The position numbers and the translations under genes are program-made. 53,207 nucleotides of DNA. It comes from Candidatus Sulfotelmatobacter sp. GTDB taxonomy: Bacteria > Acidobacteriota > Terriglobia > Terriglobales > Acidobacteriaceae. Below, one piece after another: positions 42,748-51,745 of this stretch (positions are counted from its first letter, which is position 1; every line of letters starts with the position of its first letter). The stretch covers positions 1 through 53,207 of the forward strand of contig JADGNP010000002.1 in assembly GCA_017883425.1 (NCBI GenBank), read 5' to 3'. The notes under the pieces are model-generated. The model worked only from the letters and a program-made list of their open reading frames with translations. It did no database searches and was not told where the DNA came from.

Positions 42748-42993
42748 TCAGCTCACTGCTTCCCTCCACACCGAGAAGGGTACAAGAACTCGTACCCCGC
42801 GGGCTTTAACACTCATTCGGTGTAGATACCGGTCATTCATAGCTGTTTCAAGACGTGCAGAGAATGGTATCGAAGCCAGGGGCTTGCTGCAAGTGGAAAC
42901 GATGGAAAGGCCCAGGACGTCGCCAAAGAAGCTCGCGGCGGATTGCAAGTCTGCAGTTCGCACACCCGCCCATGTGTACCCAAGTACCCGCAT
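42748..42993 (-). pseudogene. Truncated VOC (glyoxalase-like) gene; possible ilv leader frame
   Basis: The 81-codon frame starts with MRVLGYTWAGVRTADL and ASFFGDVLGLSIV, the N-terminus of a VOC-family (glyoxalase/bleomycin resistance) protein, with AAGGGA upstream of the ATG. After about 32 residues the match fades and the rest of the family (about 120 residues) is missing. The last 30 codons, from an internal ATG (MNDRYLHRM), contain KARGVRVLVPF and end 19 bp before the attenuator arm, so a remnant may now serve as leader peptide for ilvB. The 43 bases between 42994 and the next gene hold nothing notable. Confidence 0.55.
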
Positions 42994-43052
42994 TGCGATT
43001 TCCCTTTTTTCTTGCAGTCAGCGTCGCCTTCTGATTCTCGGTCCAACTCCGC

Positions 43053-43802
43053 CTATAGCTGCAGAACCTGCTGGTCCACATCATGGGTAGCTTGCGCCAC
43101 GTTTTCAGGGCGGCCAAGATCCCGCCAGTAATACTCATCCGTTCGGAAGCCCATAATTCTTTCGCCCTGGCCAGCGAGCCGCAGATAGGAAGGAATGATG
43201 GAAAAAATGCCCTGTTCCGTCATCAGGGGCAGAAAACGCGGAGAAATTACATGCACGCCAGAAAACGCCAGAGCCTGCGTTTCGCGTGAGGGCCGCACGA
43301 TTTCTGGAGCCTGATCACGCCCGGTTCTCCGACCGCAGAGTTGATTCCGCTCGTTGAACAGCAGGTATCGCGACGTCTCGCGATCCTGCACCGCCAGCGT
43401 CGCGAGCGCCTGATTCTGCCAATGAAATTGCACCATGCGGTCCAGATCAATGGTGCTGATTACATCGACGTTGTGCAGAAGAAACGGCTCTTCCAGATGG
43501 TTGGAATCCTCGAGAAAGAACCAGCCTGCTTTCTTGAGCCCGCCGCCGGTGTCGAGCAAGACGTCTTCGCGCGAGATTTCAATCCGCATGCCGAAGTTGT
43601 CGTTCTTCTTCAGATAATCGACGACCATGTCGGCGAAGTGATGCACATTGACGATCACTTCGCGAATCCCAAACTGGCGCAGGCGACGCAGCGTGATCTC
43701 CAACAGCGTGTGCCCGGCCACCTCCACCAGGGCTTTGGGGCGATCGTCAGTGAGCGGACGAAGGCGCGTGCCCAGGCCGGCGGCTAGAATCATCGCCTTC
43801 AT
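43053..43802 (-). CDS. Sugar nucleotidyltransferase, MurU-like
   Basis: The 249-residue protein has the nucleotidyltransferase signature LAAGLGTRLRPLTDDRPKAL (7-26), the Asp of LHNVDVIS and late WRDLGRPEN. In Pseudomonas MurU makes UDP-MurNAc from MurNAc-1-P after AmgK. The neighbour, overlapping by 4 bp (ATGA), is an AmgK-like kinase, the strongest argument for this role; mannose-1-P guanylyltransferase is the alternative. No murein hydrolase is in the window. Confidence 0.85.
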   Translation of the reverse strand: MKAMILAAGLGTRLRPLTDDRPKALVEVAGHTLLEITLRRLRQFGIREVIVNVHHFADMVVDYLKKNDNFGMRIEISREDVLLDTGGGLKKAGWFFLEDSNHLEEPFLLHNVDVISTIDLDRMVQFHWQNQALATLAVQDRETSRYLLFNERNQLCGRRTGRDQAPEIVRPSRETQALAFSGVHVISPRFLPLMTEQGIFSIIPSYLRLAGQGERIMGFRTDEYYWRDLGRPENVAQATHDVDQQVLQL

Positions 43803-45256
43803 GGCGCGGATTTCTCCGCTCCGGCAGTTTCCGGCGCCATTTTCTCCAACTCGCGATGCTGCACAACAACCTCGACGCCGTTCCGTCCTCGCAGACGTTT
43901 CGCCGCTTGCTCGGCCAGGTACACTGAACGATGCTGCCCGCCCGTACAGCCGAACGACACCATCAGGTTCTTGAACCCGCGGCGCTGGTAGTTGCTCACA
44001 CTGGCATCCACCAGCGACATCACGCTGGCGAGAAACTGATGCACGCTCTCCTGTTGATTGAGGTAATCGATCACCGGTGCGTCCCTGCCCGTGAGCACTC
44101 TAAAGCGCTCCTCGCGTCCGGGGTTCGGCAGGCTGCGTCCATCAAAAATGAATCCACCGCCATTCCCACTCTCATCTTTTGGCAGACCGCGATGAAAAGA
44201 GAAACTGAAAATCCGCACGACCAGATTGTCCGCATCCGACGCGAGACCCTGCAGTTTCTCCGAGGCCAGCATGCTATGAAACGCATCCATCAGAGTCGGA
44301 AGGGCGATGGGCAGCGTGACGTTGTGCAGCAGCCAGCGCAGGTTTTTCAGCGCATACGGCACGCTCTGCAGAAAATGCACTTTGCGTTCGTAAAATCCGC
44401 GAAACCCGTAAGCCCCCAGCGCTTGCATGATGCGGATGTACACGTAGGCGTAGTAATGCTGCATGAACGCTTCGCGCTTCAAATCGACGAAGCCGCCCAG
44501 CGTGTCGAGATAATGATCAAGCAACTGCTGGCGCAGTTCCGGCGGCAGATCGGCCTTGGCGTCGTACAGAAGAGAGGCGACGTCATACTGCAGCGCGCCC
44601 TTGCGCCCGCCCTGATAATCCAGGAAAAAGGGCTGCCCTTCGCGCAGCATGATGTTTCGCGACTGGAAATCCCGATAGAGAAAGTAATCTCGTCCCGCAC
44701 TCAACAGGAACTTCGTCAAGCGGCTGAAATCGTGTTCCAGCGCCTGTTCGCCGAAAGGAATGCCCGCCAGCCGCAGGAAGTAGTACTTGAAATAATTCAA
44801 GTCCCACGCGATCGACTGCCGATCGAAACTCCCGCGCGGATAGCACACCTTGTAGTTCACGTCGCGGCCCGCCTCCACCTGAAACCGTGGCAACGTAGCG
44901 ATGACCCTGCGGTAGGCTTCGACCACCGGAGGCGCGATCTGTTCGCCCTCGCGATGCTTGGAAAGAAACTCAAAGAGCGATGTGTCCCCCAGATCCTCTT
45001 CGAGATAAGCCCCATGATCCAAATCTTCGGCATAGATCTCCGGCACAGGCAATCCATGTTTGCGAAAATGCCGTGAGAATTCCAGGAAGGCAGCGTTCTC
45101 CTCGCGCACGTCGTAAAGAATGCCGATTGCGCTGATTTTCTCGCCCGCCAGTCGGATAATCTTGCGCCCCGAACCGCCGAGCTGCCCTTGCAACGGCTGC
45201 ACCTGCTCGACCGGTGAGTGGAAGTGCTGCTCAAAGAGATTTTTGAGAATATCCAT
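43799..45256 (-). CDS. AmgK-like sugar kinase fused to a RapZ C-terminal domain
   Basis: The 485-residue protein has two parts. Residues about 1-320 are an aminoglycoside-phosphotransferase-like kinase with the catalytic loop LYRDFQSRNIML and metal-site FLDYQGG; the AmgK family phosphorylates MurNAc/GlcNAc at the anomeric position. Residues about 340-475 match the RapZ C-terminal domain (FDGRSLPNPG, TGRDAPVIDYL, GCTGGQHRSVYLAE), which in E. coli binds glucosamine-6-phosphate. The RapZ N-terminal P-loop domain is absent. The stop overlaps the MurU-like start (ATGA). It probably senses amino sugars while salvaging wall sugars. The start at 45254-45256 fits. Confidence 0.88.
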   Translation of the reverse strand: MDILKNLFEQHFHSPVEQVQPLQGQLGGSGRKIIRLAGEKISAIGILYDVREENAAFLEFSRHFRKHGLPVPEIYAEDLDHGAYLEEDLGDTSLFEFLSKHREGEQIAPPVVEAYRRVIATLPRFQVEAGRDVNYKVCYPRGSFDRQSIAWDLNYFKYYFLRLAGIPFGEQALEHDFSRLTKFLLSAGRDYFLYRDFQSRNIMLREGQPFFLDYQGGRKGALQYDVASLLYDAKADLPPELRQQLLDHYLDTLGGFVDLKREAFMQHYYAYVYIRIMQALGAYGFRGFYERKVHFLQSVPYALKNLRWLLHNVTLPIALPTLMDAFHSMLASEKLQGLASDADNLVVRIFSFSFHRGLPKDESGNGGGFIFDGRSLPNPGREERFRVLTGRDAPVIDYLNQQESVHQFLASVMSLVDASVSNYQRRGFKNLMVSFGCTGGQHRSVYLAEQAAKRLRGRNGVEVVVQHRELEKMAPETAGAEKSAP

Positions 45257-45437
45257 GCAGTGTGCCGCGCGGTTCAGGGTTGACGATTCACCACAAAGAT
45301 ATCATCGAAGTGCGTTAGCAAAAACGAAAGGGCCTCCCCGAACGAAACACCGGGAATCTTAGGAGCGTGAAGCCATGAAAGGGATACGCAGGCTCACGAG
45401 TTGGCAAGAAAAGGAAACACGCAAGAATCAGTCGACG
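45257..45437. other. Intergenic region upstream of the AmgK-RapZC gene
   Basis: About 180 bp with no ORF of note. It should contain the promoter of the murU-amgK pair; no convincing box pair is seen. With the YceI remnant and the promoter at 45625 it makes a 564-bp stretch without an intact gene. Confidence 0.4.
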
Positions 45438-45563
45438 TTATTCCTGCTCGCGGGCCACGATGTCGAACGTACACTTCACTTCATCCTTGATCCTGATCGC
45501 TCCAGCGGCGGCCGTAACCGGGGCAATTCCATACTCGCTTTGCCGGACTGAGTCTGGAAGCCC
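45438..45563 (-). pseudogene. C-terminal remnant of a YceI-family gene
   Basis: The last 41 codons of a frame read SEYGIAPVTAAAGAIRIKD, then EVKCTFDIVAREQE, which resembles the final strands of YceI-like lipid-binding proteins. Nothing upstream in that frame is YceI-like; the rest overlaps the signal-peptide region of the next gene and is noise. It is probably the end of a gene cut off by rearrangement. Confidence 0.55.
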
Positions 45564-45624
45564 CCAATCCGCCGCCGCATAGCCCGGAAGCCTTTCGGCT
45601 TCTCGAAGTTCGCGCTTTTGCCTG

Positions 45625-45652
45625 TTGACATTCGGCTCTGTTCCTCTACAAT
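45625..45652 (+). promoter_or_regulatory. Sigma-70 promoter for the beta-helix protein gene
   Basis: TTGACA (45625-45630) and TACAAT (45647-45652) are 16 bp apart. Transcription from here would give a leader of about 160 nt before the ATG at 45821. No named riboswitch is recognised in the leader. Confidence 0.65.
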
Positions 45653-45820
45653 TACGCGACTTAAGAAAACGAGCCGAAGGACGATTCGACCCCGGATCCG
45701 CGAACTCTTGTGATCGCAATACAGTTGTAGACATCGCGAACCAAGCTTCTTCCCTCCCTCTCAAGTCTCGCGCGCGTGTCCCGCGACAATGCACGATCAA
45801 ACTACGATTTTGGGGTTCAA

Positions 45821-48800
45821 ATGAAGATTGGATCCAACGTCCTTTGGTCGCTCCTTGCCTGCCTTGCTGTCTTAGCCGCGGTACCGGCATTTGCCCAGAC
45901 GGTGACACTTTCCCCCACCAGTCTCTCCTTCGGGAACCAGGCTCAAGGCACGTCCAGTTCGGTTCAGAAGATAACACTGAAAAACGGTCAGCGCACGGCC
46001 ATCACCGTCACGAGCATCCAAACGAGTTTGTCGGACTACACGCAGACCAATAACTGTCCCTTCAGCCCTTCGACCCTTGCGGCGGGCGCGAGTTGCACCA
46101 TCTCGATCACGTTCACGCCGTCCGCCCTTGGGTCTCGCAGCGCAGGGCTGACGGTCAATGACACTGGAACGAACAGCCCGCAAATGGCCTTCCTGAGTGG
46201 AACCGGCGTAGGCGCCGTCAGCGTTTCGCCGACGAGTCTTTCGTTCGGAAACCAAGTGATCAGGGTGAGAAGCGCCGCTCTGAATGTGACGGTGACCAAC
46301 AATCAGAACACACCCCTGAGCATCACGAAGATTTCTACGAGCCTATCGGATTACAGCAACAAATCCACATGTCCGATCAGCCCGAAGACGCTGCCTGCCG
46401 GAGCTAGTTGCAACGTGTCGGTCTTCTTTACCCCTTCGGTCATCGGAACCCGAAGCGCCACTCTCACGATTGCGGACAACGCGAACGTAAGCCCAACGGT
46501 CAGTCTCACTGGAAGCGGGGTTCTCGCCGCTGTCGCCAGTCCTGCGACCCTGACGTTTGGCACTCAGACGTTAGGCACTTCAAGCCCCGCGCAAACTGTG
46601 ACCCTCACGAATAACCAGTCCACGACGCTGTCGATCACGGGGATCACGAGCAGCCTTGTTGATTATTCGGTGAATTCGAGTTGTCCCATCAGCCCCAGCA
46701 CATTGGCCGGCGGAGCCAGTTGCACGGCGTCGGTGACCTTCCAGCCCACGGCGACGGGCAATCGGCCCGGCACCCTGAGTTTTGTAGACGGTGCAAACAA
46801 CAGTCCGCAGAAAGTGTCTCTGAGAGGTAGCGGCACCACCGCCGCTCTGGCTTCCATTTCGGTGAGCCCCTCGCCTGCATCCGTAGCGCTGGGAGGGACT
46901 CTGCAACTCACGGCCACAGGAACCTATTCGGATGGCAGCAAGCAGAATCTCACCAGTTCGGCTACGTGGACCTCGTCAGAGTCGGGGATAGCCAGCGTAA
47001 GCACTGCAGGGTTGGCTACTGGAGTAAGCATTGCAAACACAACGATCACAGCCGCCCTGAATTCGATTTCCGGCTCGACCTCGATTTCGGTGACGCAGGA
47101 CAACGTTGCGTATTACGTGTCTCCCACGGGCAGCGACTCCAACCCCGGCACACTCGCCGCTCCTCTGCTCACGGTCCAAAAAGCAGAGTCCCTGGTGATC
47201 GCCAATTACCTGGGCACTCATTGCTCGTTGCAAACGGCGCCGATTGTGGTTCAGTTCCGCGAGGGAAGGTGGGACAGTCTCGCCTTGACCATGACCTCGG
47301 TGGACAGCGGTTGCGGCAGCACCGCCCCCGTAGTCTTCGAAAATTATCCCGGAGAAACTCCCGTATTCTCCGGGGGTGTGCAAGTACTGAATTGGACCAA
47401 TACAACCGGCTCCACCTGGCAGACGAACCTGCCCCCGGGCACGGTAAATTTTGAAGCCCTGTACTACAACGGCGTAAGACGGTTGCGCCCGCGCCTCGGT
47501 TCTACAACATCATCAGGACCGCTGGGGACCTACTACCGCGTGGCGGGGAACGTTGCGGGCTCGTACGACCGGTTTTACTACAATCCGATCGACCCCATCA
47601 GCGCGAGCTGGCAAAACTACGCTCCGTCCACAGGAAACCCATGCGGCCAGCCCCCCGGCCCAGCCGATTTGCAGGGAGATATCCAGGTGGGCATATTCGA
47701 GCAGTGGGATCTTTCCTGGGAGCGAATCAGCTGCATTGATACGGTCAACCATCTGGTGTATCTCACCGGCGCCACCGCCAGTGGCGCTTCTCATGGATAC
47801 ACTCTGAACCACCGCTACATCGTCGAGAACGTTAAGGACGAGCTGACCCTTCCTGGGCAATGGTTCCTGGACCGTTCCGTAGCCGGGGCTTGGGTGCTCA
47901 CCTATATCGCCAATCCCGGTGAAAATCCCAACACTGACACTGTCATTATTCCCCAGCAGCCTCAGGTGCTCAGCGCGACCGGGTTAAAATACCGGACCTT
48001 CAATGGCCTCACGTTTTCTTATGACGACTACGTCGTCGGAGCGAAGGGCTATGTTGGCTCCCAAGCGGAAAACCGAGTCCCCTCCGCCGTGCAATGCGGG
48101 GACTGCAGCTACGTGACCTTCGACAGCGACAGTTTTACCAACATCGAAGGCTACGGCCTGGGATTTCCCACGGATAACAACGGACCCGCCACCGACGACG
48201 TAATTCAAAACAATGCATTTTGGGATGTGGGGGCCGGCGGCCTTCTAACCGGGCGCGTTGCCACCGGGGCGGAGACAGACGCGAATGTCTTTCAGTTTGC
48301 GACGATCCAAAACAACCTGATCCAGGGGTACGGGCGGAGGTTTCCGGGCGCGGCGGGCATCGCGAATCTGCTGGGCCACGATGTATCCACTACGCACAAC
48401 GACGTAACCGATGGATACAACCAGGGGATCATGATCTGCTTCCCCAGTTTCGCGTCTAGTTGCGCCGGGCACAGTAATTCAAGCGGAGGCTTTAACCAGA
48501 CCGTAACCTACAACCACATTTGGAACCTGGGCCAGGGGATTCTCAACGACTTCGGTGGGGTTTACTTCGCCACTTACAATGCCGTGGGGGATACGGCAAA
48601 CAATAACAAGATTCACGACCTAAGCGACGCCTCGTCTCAAGACGCAGACGGCTACGGCGGCAACGCCTTTTACATAGACCGGGGCGGCCCCATCCAGATC
48701 AACAACAACCTGATCTATCGCACGGTCAATGCCTTTAACGTAACCATGGGCCCACCGTCCGTCGGGCAGGTCATCAGCGTAGACAATAACATTTTCGCCT

Positions 48801-49318
48801 TTTCGCGAGAAAGGGTAATTAACACATTTACCTGCGCCAAGGCTGGCTACTCTCAGTTCTCTCTCAGCAATAACATCTTTCTTCAGGACCGAACCCGTGC
48901 GTCGGTCCCGGCGTCGAATTTGCAAGCTGGCGCCAGCTACATTGGTACACCGGTAGGCGCGGCCCAGGCGTTCGCGAGTAACGACTACTGGAATACTGCG
49001 GAAGTATTCTCCACAGACCTCCAGGCTTTTAGCTCCCAGCCGTCTACGTGTCAGACTAGAACCTACTCCACGCTTGCCGCGTGGCAGGCGCTGGGCGAAG
49101 ATGCGGGAAGCCTGTCCGTGGATCCCGGGTTTACCGCGCCAGTTTATCCGACGGACGACTATAGCTTTTTGGCAGGGCCACCCGGCATAGGCTTCATTCC
49201 GTTTAACACAACCGGAACGTGCCCCACTTGTCCGGGCCGTACCGCTCCGCTGATCGCGCCGGGCCCGGTACCTGCCGGGTTCCCTACGGCTCCGTTCAAC
49301 CCAGCAAGCGATTATTAA
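45821..49318 (+). CDS. Secreted protein: choice-of-anchor repeats, Big_2 domain, parallel beta-helix
   Basis: The 1165-residue protein has a signal peptide (NVLWSLLACLAVLAAVPAFAQ). Three choice-of-anchor/ASPM-like beta repeats follow (about 26-345, each starting SPTSLSFGNQ or similar and containing AGASC). Next is a Big_2 Ig-like domain (about 350-430) and a large parallel beta-helix (about 435-1100) beginning with the DUF1565 pattern YYVSPTGSDSNPGTLAAP and rich in NN ladders (NNNLIYR, SVDNNIFAF). It probably binds or cleaves polysaccharide outside the cell; catalytic residues cannot be assigned. GGGGTTCAA precedes the ATG. A good terminator lies about 140 bp downstream. Confidence 0.88.
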   Translation: MKIGSNVLWSLLACLAVLAAVPAFAQTVTLSPTSLSFGNQAQGTSSSVQKITLKNGQRTAITVTSIQTSLSDYTQTNNCPFSPSTLAAGASCTISITFTPSALGSRSAGLTVNDTGTNSPQMAFLSGTGVGAVSVSPTSLSFGNQVIRVRSAALNVTVTNNQNTPLSITKISTSLSDYSNKSTCPISPKTLPAGASCNVSVFFTPSVIGTRSATLTIADNANVSPTVSLTGSGVLAAVASPATLTFGTQTLGTSSPAQTVTLTNNQSTTLSITGITSSLVDYSVNSSCPISPSTLAGGASCTASVTFQPTATGNRPGTLSFVDGANNSPQKVSLRGSGTTAALASISVSPSPASVALGGTLQLTATGTYSDGSKQNLTSSATWTSSESGIASVSTAGLATGVSIANTTITAALNSISGSTSISVTQDNVAYYVSPTGSDSNPGTLAAPLLTVQKAESLVIANYLGTHCSLQTAPIVVQFREGRWDSLALTMTSVDSGCGSTAPVVFENYPGETPVFSGGVQVLNWTNTTGSTWQTNLPPGTVNFEALYYNGVRRLRPRLGSTTSSGPLGTYYRVAGNVAGSYDRFYYNPIDPISASWQNYAPSTGNPCGQPPGPADLQGDIQVGIFEQWDLSWERISCIDTVNHLVYLTGATASGASHGYTLNHRYIVENVKDELTLPGQWFLDRSVAGAWVLTYIANPGENPNTDTVIIPQQPQVLSATGLKYRTFNGLTFSYDDYVVGAKGYVGSQAENRVPSAVQCGDCSYVTFDSDSFTNIEGYGLGFPTDNNGPATDDVIQNNAFWDVGAGGLLTGRVATGAETDANVFQFATIQNNLIQGYGRRFPGAAGIANLLGHDVSTTHNDVTDGYNQGIMICFPSFASSCAGHSNSSGGFNQTVTYNHIWNLGQGILNDFGGVYFATYNAVGDTANNNKIHDLSDASSQDADGYGGNAFYIDRGGPIQINNNLIYRTVNAFNVTMGPPSVGQVISVDNNIFAFSRERVINTFTCAKAGYSQFSLSNNIFLQDRTRASVPASNLQAGASYIGTPVGAAQAFASNDYWNTAEVFSTDLQAFSSQPSTCQTRTYSTLAAWQALGEDAGSLSVDPGFTAPVYPTDDYSFLAGPPGIGFIPFNTTGTCPTCPGRTAPLIAPGPVPAGFPTAPFNPASDY

Positions 49319-49457
49319 GTGCGGTATGCTCACGCCCGGGATTGCGGGCGCTTGTCTGTTGATCACTTCCGCAATAGCCCATCCGCGCCATTTCCATGCG
49401 CCACCTCAACCGTTAGTCTGGTTGTGAGCAGACTTCGGGGGAGGGCTGTTCGACGAG

Positions 49458-49489
49458 CGTCCCATGACTCAATGAGTCTGGGACGTTTT
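49458..49489 (+). terminator. Intrinsic terminator after the beta-helix gene
   Basis: A 12-bp stem with one bulged T (CGTCCCA-t-GACTC paired with GAGTCTGGGACG) and an AAT loop spans 49458-49485 and is followed by TTTTG. Transcription of the long plus-strand gene should end here, before the minus-strand tRNA. Confidence 0.85.
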
Positions 49490-49526
49490 GTCTTGAGATC
49501 TGCTCGTCTCGGGTTTTGACTGAATT

Positions 49527-49603
49527 TGGTGGCGGCGGTAGGACTCGAACCTACGACCTACGGATTATGAGACCGTCGCTCTAACCACCTGAGCTACGCC
49601 GCC
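49527..49603 (-). tRNA. tRNA-Met (anticodon CAT)
   Basis: On the minus strand a 77-nt cloverleaf with GGCGGCG/CGCCGCC acceptor stem, D arm TAGCTCAGGTGGTTAGAGC, anticodon loop CTCATAA (CAT), T arm with GGTTCGAGTCC, discriminator A and an encoded CCA end. The D arm is of elongator type. A CAT anticodon could also belong to tRNA-Ile2 whose C34 becomes lysidine; that cannot be excluded by eye. Confidence 0.92.
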
Positions 49604-49818
49604 ACTTGCCTGCAAATCGGGAAGGATGCGCGAAAGGAACCTTGCCGCCGGGACGGCCCCGGCACTCGCAGCATGGAAGCAACGAACCCAGCGGAGCGTT
49701 ACATCCAATTATCAATTCTAAGAGCGCTCGCGAAATAGGTCAAACGCCGGCGCATCAACCCGGATATACTCCAACAACACAACGGCTCTCAGTCTCAATT
49801 CAAATGTCCGGAACGTCG

Positions 49819-50538
49819 ATGAAAGCGATCGCTGTCATCCCCGCCCGTTTGGCTTCCACGCGTCTGCCGCGCAAGATGCTGCGCGAGATCGCGGGCAAGC
49901 CGCTGATCGGCGTGGTCTACGAAGCGGTGCGTTCTTCGCCGCTGCTCGCGGACGTCCTCATCGCCACGGACTCCGAAGAGATCATGCAAGTCTGCCGCGA
50001 ACGCGGCTGGAATGCTCAGATAACCTCGCCTGCGCACCGCAGTGGTACTGAACGAGTGCACGAAGTGTCCTGTCGCGAAGCAGCCGATGTTTACATCAAC
50101 GTCCAGGGAGACGAGCCTCTCACCCGCCCCGAGCACATCGCGACCTTGCTGCAGGTCATGGAAAATCCTGCCGCGCTGGTCGGGACGCTGATGACCCCCG
50201 CCGCCGAGGTTGACATCCCGAACCCGAATGCGGTGAAAGTGGTGACTGATCTCGGCGGACGCGCCCTGTATTTCTCCCGTGCCACCATACCCTTCGATCG
50301 GGACGGCACGCGGCCGCCTTATTGCAAGCACCTCGGGCTCTACGCCTATCGCAAATCCGCGCTGGACCGGTTTGTTACATTACCGGAGTCCTCGCTCGAA
50401 AAAAGTGAACGTCTGGAGCAATTGCGCTTTCTGGAAAATGGAATTCCGATCTTCGTGGGCGAGACTCCGCACGACAGCATCGGAGTCGATACTGAAGAAG
50501 ATCTGCAGCGCGTGCTCGAGATCCTGCGAAAACGCTAA
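49819..50538 (+). CDS. kdsB: 3-deoxy-manno-octulosonate cytidylyltransferase KdsB
   Basis: KdsB activates Kdo with CTP for lipopolysaccharide synthesis, so the organism is Gram-negative. The 239-residue protein has the family start IAVIPARLASTRLPRKML, INVQGDEPL, VKVVTDLGGRALYFSRA and HLGLYAYR. GGAA lies 5 nt before the chosen ATG at 49819-49821; the ATG at 49804 and the much longer frame through the tRNA region are unlikely. The 214 bp between it and the tRNA hold no gene. Confidence 0.94.
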   Translation: MKAIAVIPARLASTRLPRKMLREIAGKPLIGVVYEAVRSSPLLADVLIATDSEEIMQVCRERGWNAQITSPAHRSGTERVHEVSCREAADVYINVQGDEPLTRPEHIATLLQVMENPAALVGTLMTPAAEVDIPNPNAVKVVTDLGGRALYFSRATIPFDRDGTRPPYCKHLGLYAYRKSALDRFVTLPESSLEKSERLEQLRFLENGIPIFVGETPHDSIGVDTEEDLQRVLEILRKR

Positions 50539-50548
50539 CCGGCGGAGT

Positions 50549-51700
50549 TCAAATCTGCGGATCCAAGTTCTGCTTTCGGCCCCATTCCTTCGCGGCCGCC
50601 AGACGCCTCGAGATGGCAGGATGCGAATGAAAAAACCATTCCACCCACTTCGAGGGCGTTCGTTCCGCGAGATTCTGCTCCGCCAGCTTGTTCATCGAGG
50701 AAATAAAAGGCTCAACGCTGGCGATAGACTCGAAAGCATACCGGTCCGCCTGCCGCTCGTTGAAGCGGGAATACGCATTCAGCGCGGGCATCAACAAAAA
50801 TGAAAGCACCACGGAAACCAACGCGAGCAGAGGAAGGTTGGCGAAGTCAGACAGTTCCTCAAACATGTGCTGGTCCACCGCGTAATGCAGGGCCCAGTTG
50901 GCCGCCCAGAAACCGAGGAGCGTGATCGCGGCCTGCACGAAAATGCTCTTCAGAATGTGGCGATGCACATGGTGCCCGAGTTCGTGGGCCAGCACCGCTT
51001 CGATCTCTTCCGGCGTGTAGTTGTCGAGCAGGGTGTCGGCCAGAATGATGCGGCGGGTCGCACCCAGTCCGGTCAGAGCCGCATTCGCCTTCTTGCTCTT
51101 TTCCGAGAGCTTCCAGCGGTATACGCCACGCACCCGCGTGCCCGCGCGCTCGCTCAGCACTACCAAACGCCGCCGCAGGTCTTCGTTATCGAGCGGCTCG
51201 AACTTATAAAAGATCGGAAACAGCACGACCGGCGCAAGCTGAGCTAGAACGATGAACAGCCCCATGAAAAGCGCCCAGGCCAGAACCCACCAATGCTGCG
51301 GCCATTGCCGGAGGGTGAAGTACAGCACTTCCACCACCACGGTTCCCAGCACCAGTCCGACCAGAAAGCCTTTCACCTCATCCCAGACCCACGAGCGGAA
51401 TCTCTGCGTTGAAAGCTCGAATCTTCGCTCCAGCGAGAAGCCGTAGTAGTCGAGCCCCATACCCAATGCTTTGCTGATTACAAGCAACAGCAGCAGATAC
51501 ATGAAAAGCGACAGAGAATAGTTTTGAAATCCCAGCCGGTAAGCCAGGTCCCGCAGCCAAGCCGACCATCCAGTGACCAATAAAACAATCAGAAACGCGA
51601 ACCCAACCAAGAAATCGGCGATGCCCAGCCACCGCCGAATACGGTTGTAGCGGCGGGCTTCAGGCGAATCGGCCTGTGCGGGATTGAGATCGTCTGCCAT
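50549..51700 (-). CDS. M48-family metallopeptidase (Ste24/CaaX protease-like)
   Basis: Integral membrane zinc protease. The 383-residue protein has about seven membrane segments, the zinc motif HELGHHVHRH (239-248) and the third ligand in NERQADRYA, with the WKLSEKSKKANAALTGLG block of the Ste24 branch. This fits a full-length Ste24-type enzyme rather than HtpX, which is shorter. Substrates in bacteria are unclear. It converges on kdsB, 10 bp apart. A GCTATCGAT word repeat lies 8 bp before its start. Confidence 0.9.
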   Translation of the reverse strand: MADDLNPAQADSPEARRYNRIRRWLGIADFLVGFAFLIVLLVTGWSAWLRDLAYRLGFQNYSLSLFMYLLLLLVISKALGMGLDYYGFSLERRFELSTQRFRSWVWDEVKGFLVGLVLGTVVVEVLYFTLRQWPQHWWVLAWALFMGLFIVLAQLAPVVLFPIFYKFEPLDNEDLRRRLVVLSERAGTRVRGVYRWKLSEKSKKANAALTGLGATRRIILADTLLDNYTPEEIEAVLAHELGHHVHRHILKSIFVQAAITLLGFWAANWALHYAVDQHMFEELSDFANLPLLALVSVVLSFLLMPALNAYSRFNERQADRYAFESIASVEPFISSMNKLAEQNLAERTPSKWVEWFFHSHPAISRRLAAAKEWGRKQNLDPQI

Positions 51701-51708
51701 GATCTGTA

Positions 51709-51728
51709 GCTATCGATCGCTATCGATG
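51709..51728. repeat. Tandem GCTATCGATC words upstream of the M48 gene
   Basis: GCTATCGATC and GCTATCGATG lie in tandem in the 45-bp gap between two minus-strand genes, 8 bp from the M48 start and 17 bp from the next stop. Together they also form the palindrome ATCGATCGCTATCGAT in part. Confidence 0.55.
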
Positions 51729-51745
51729 TCTAGCCATGAGAAGCG

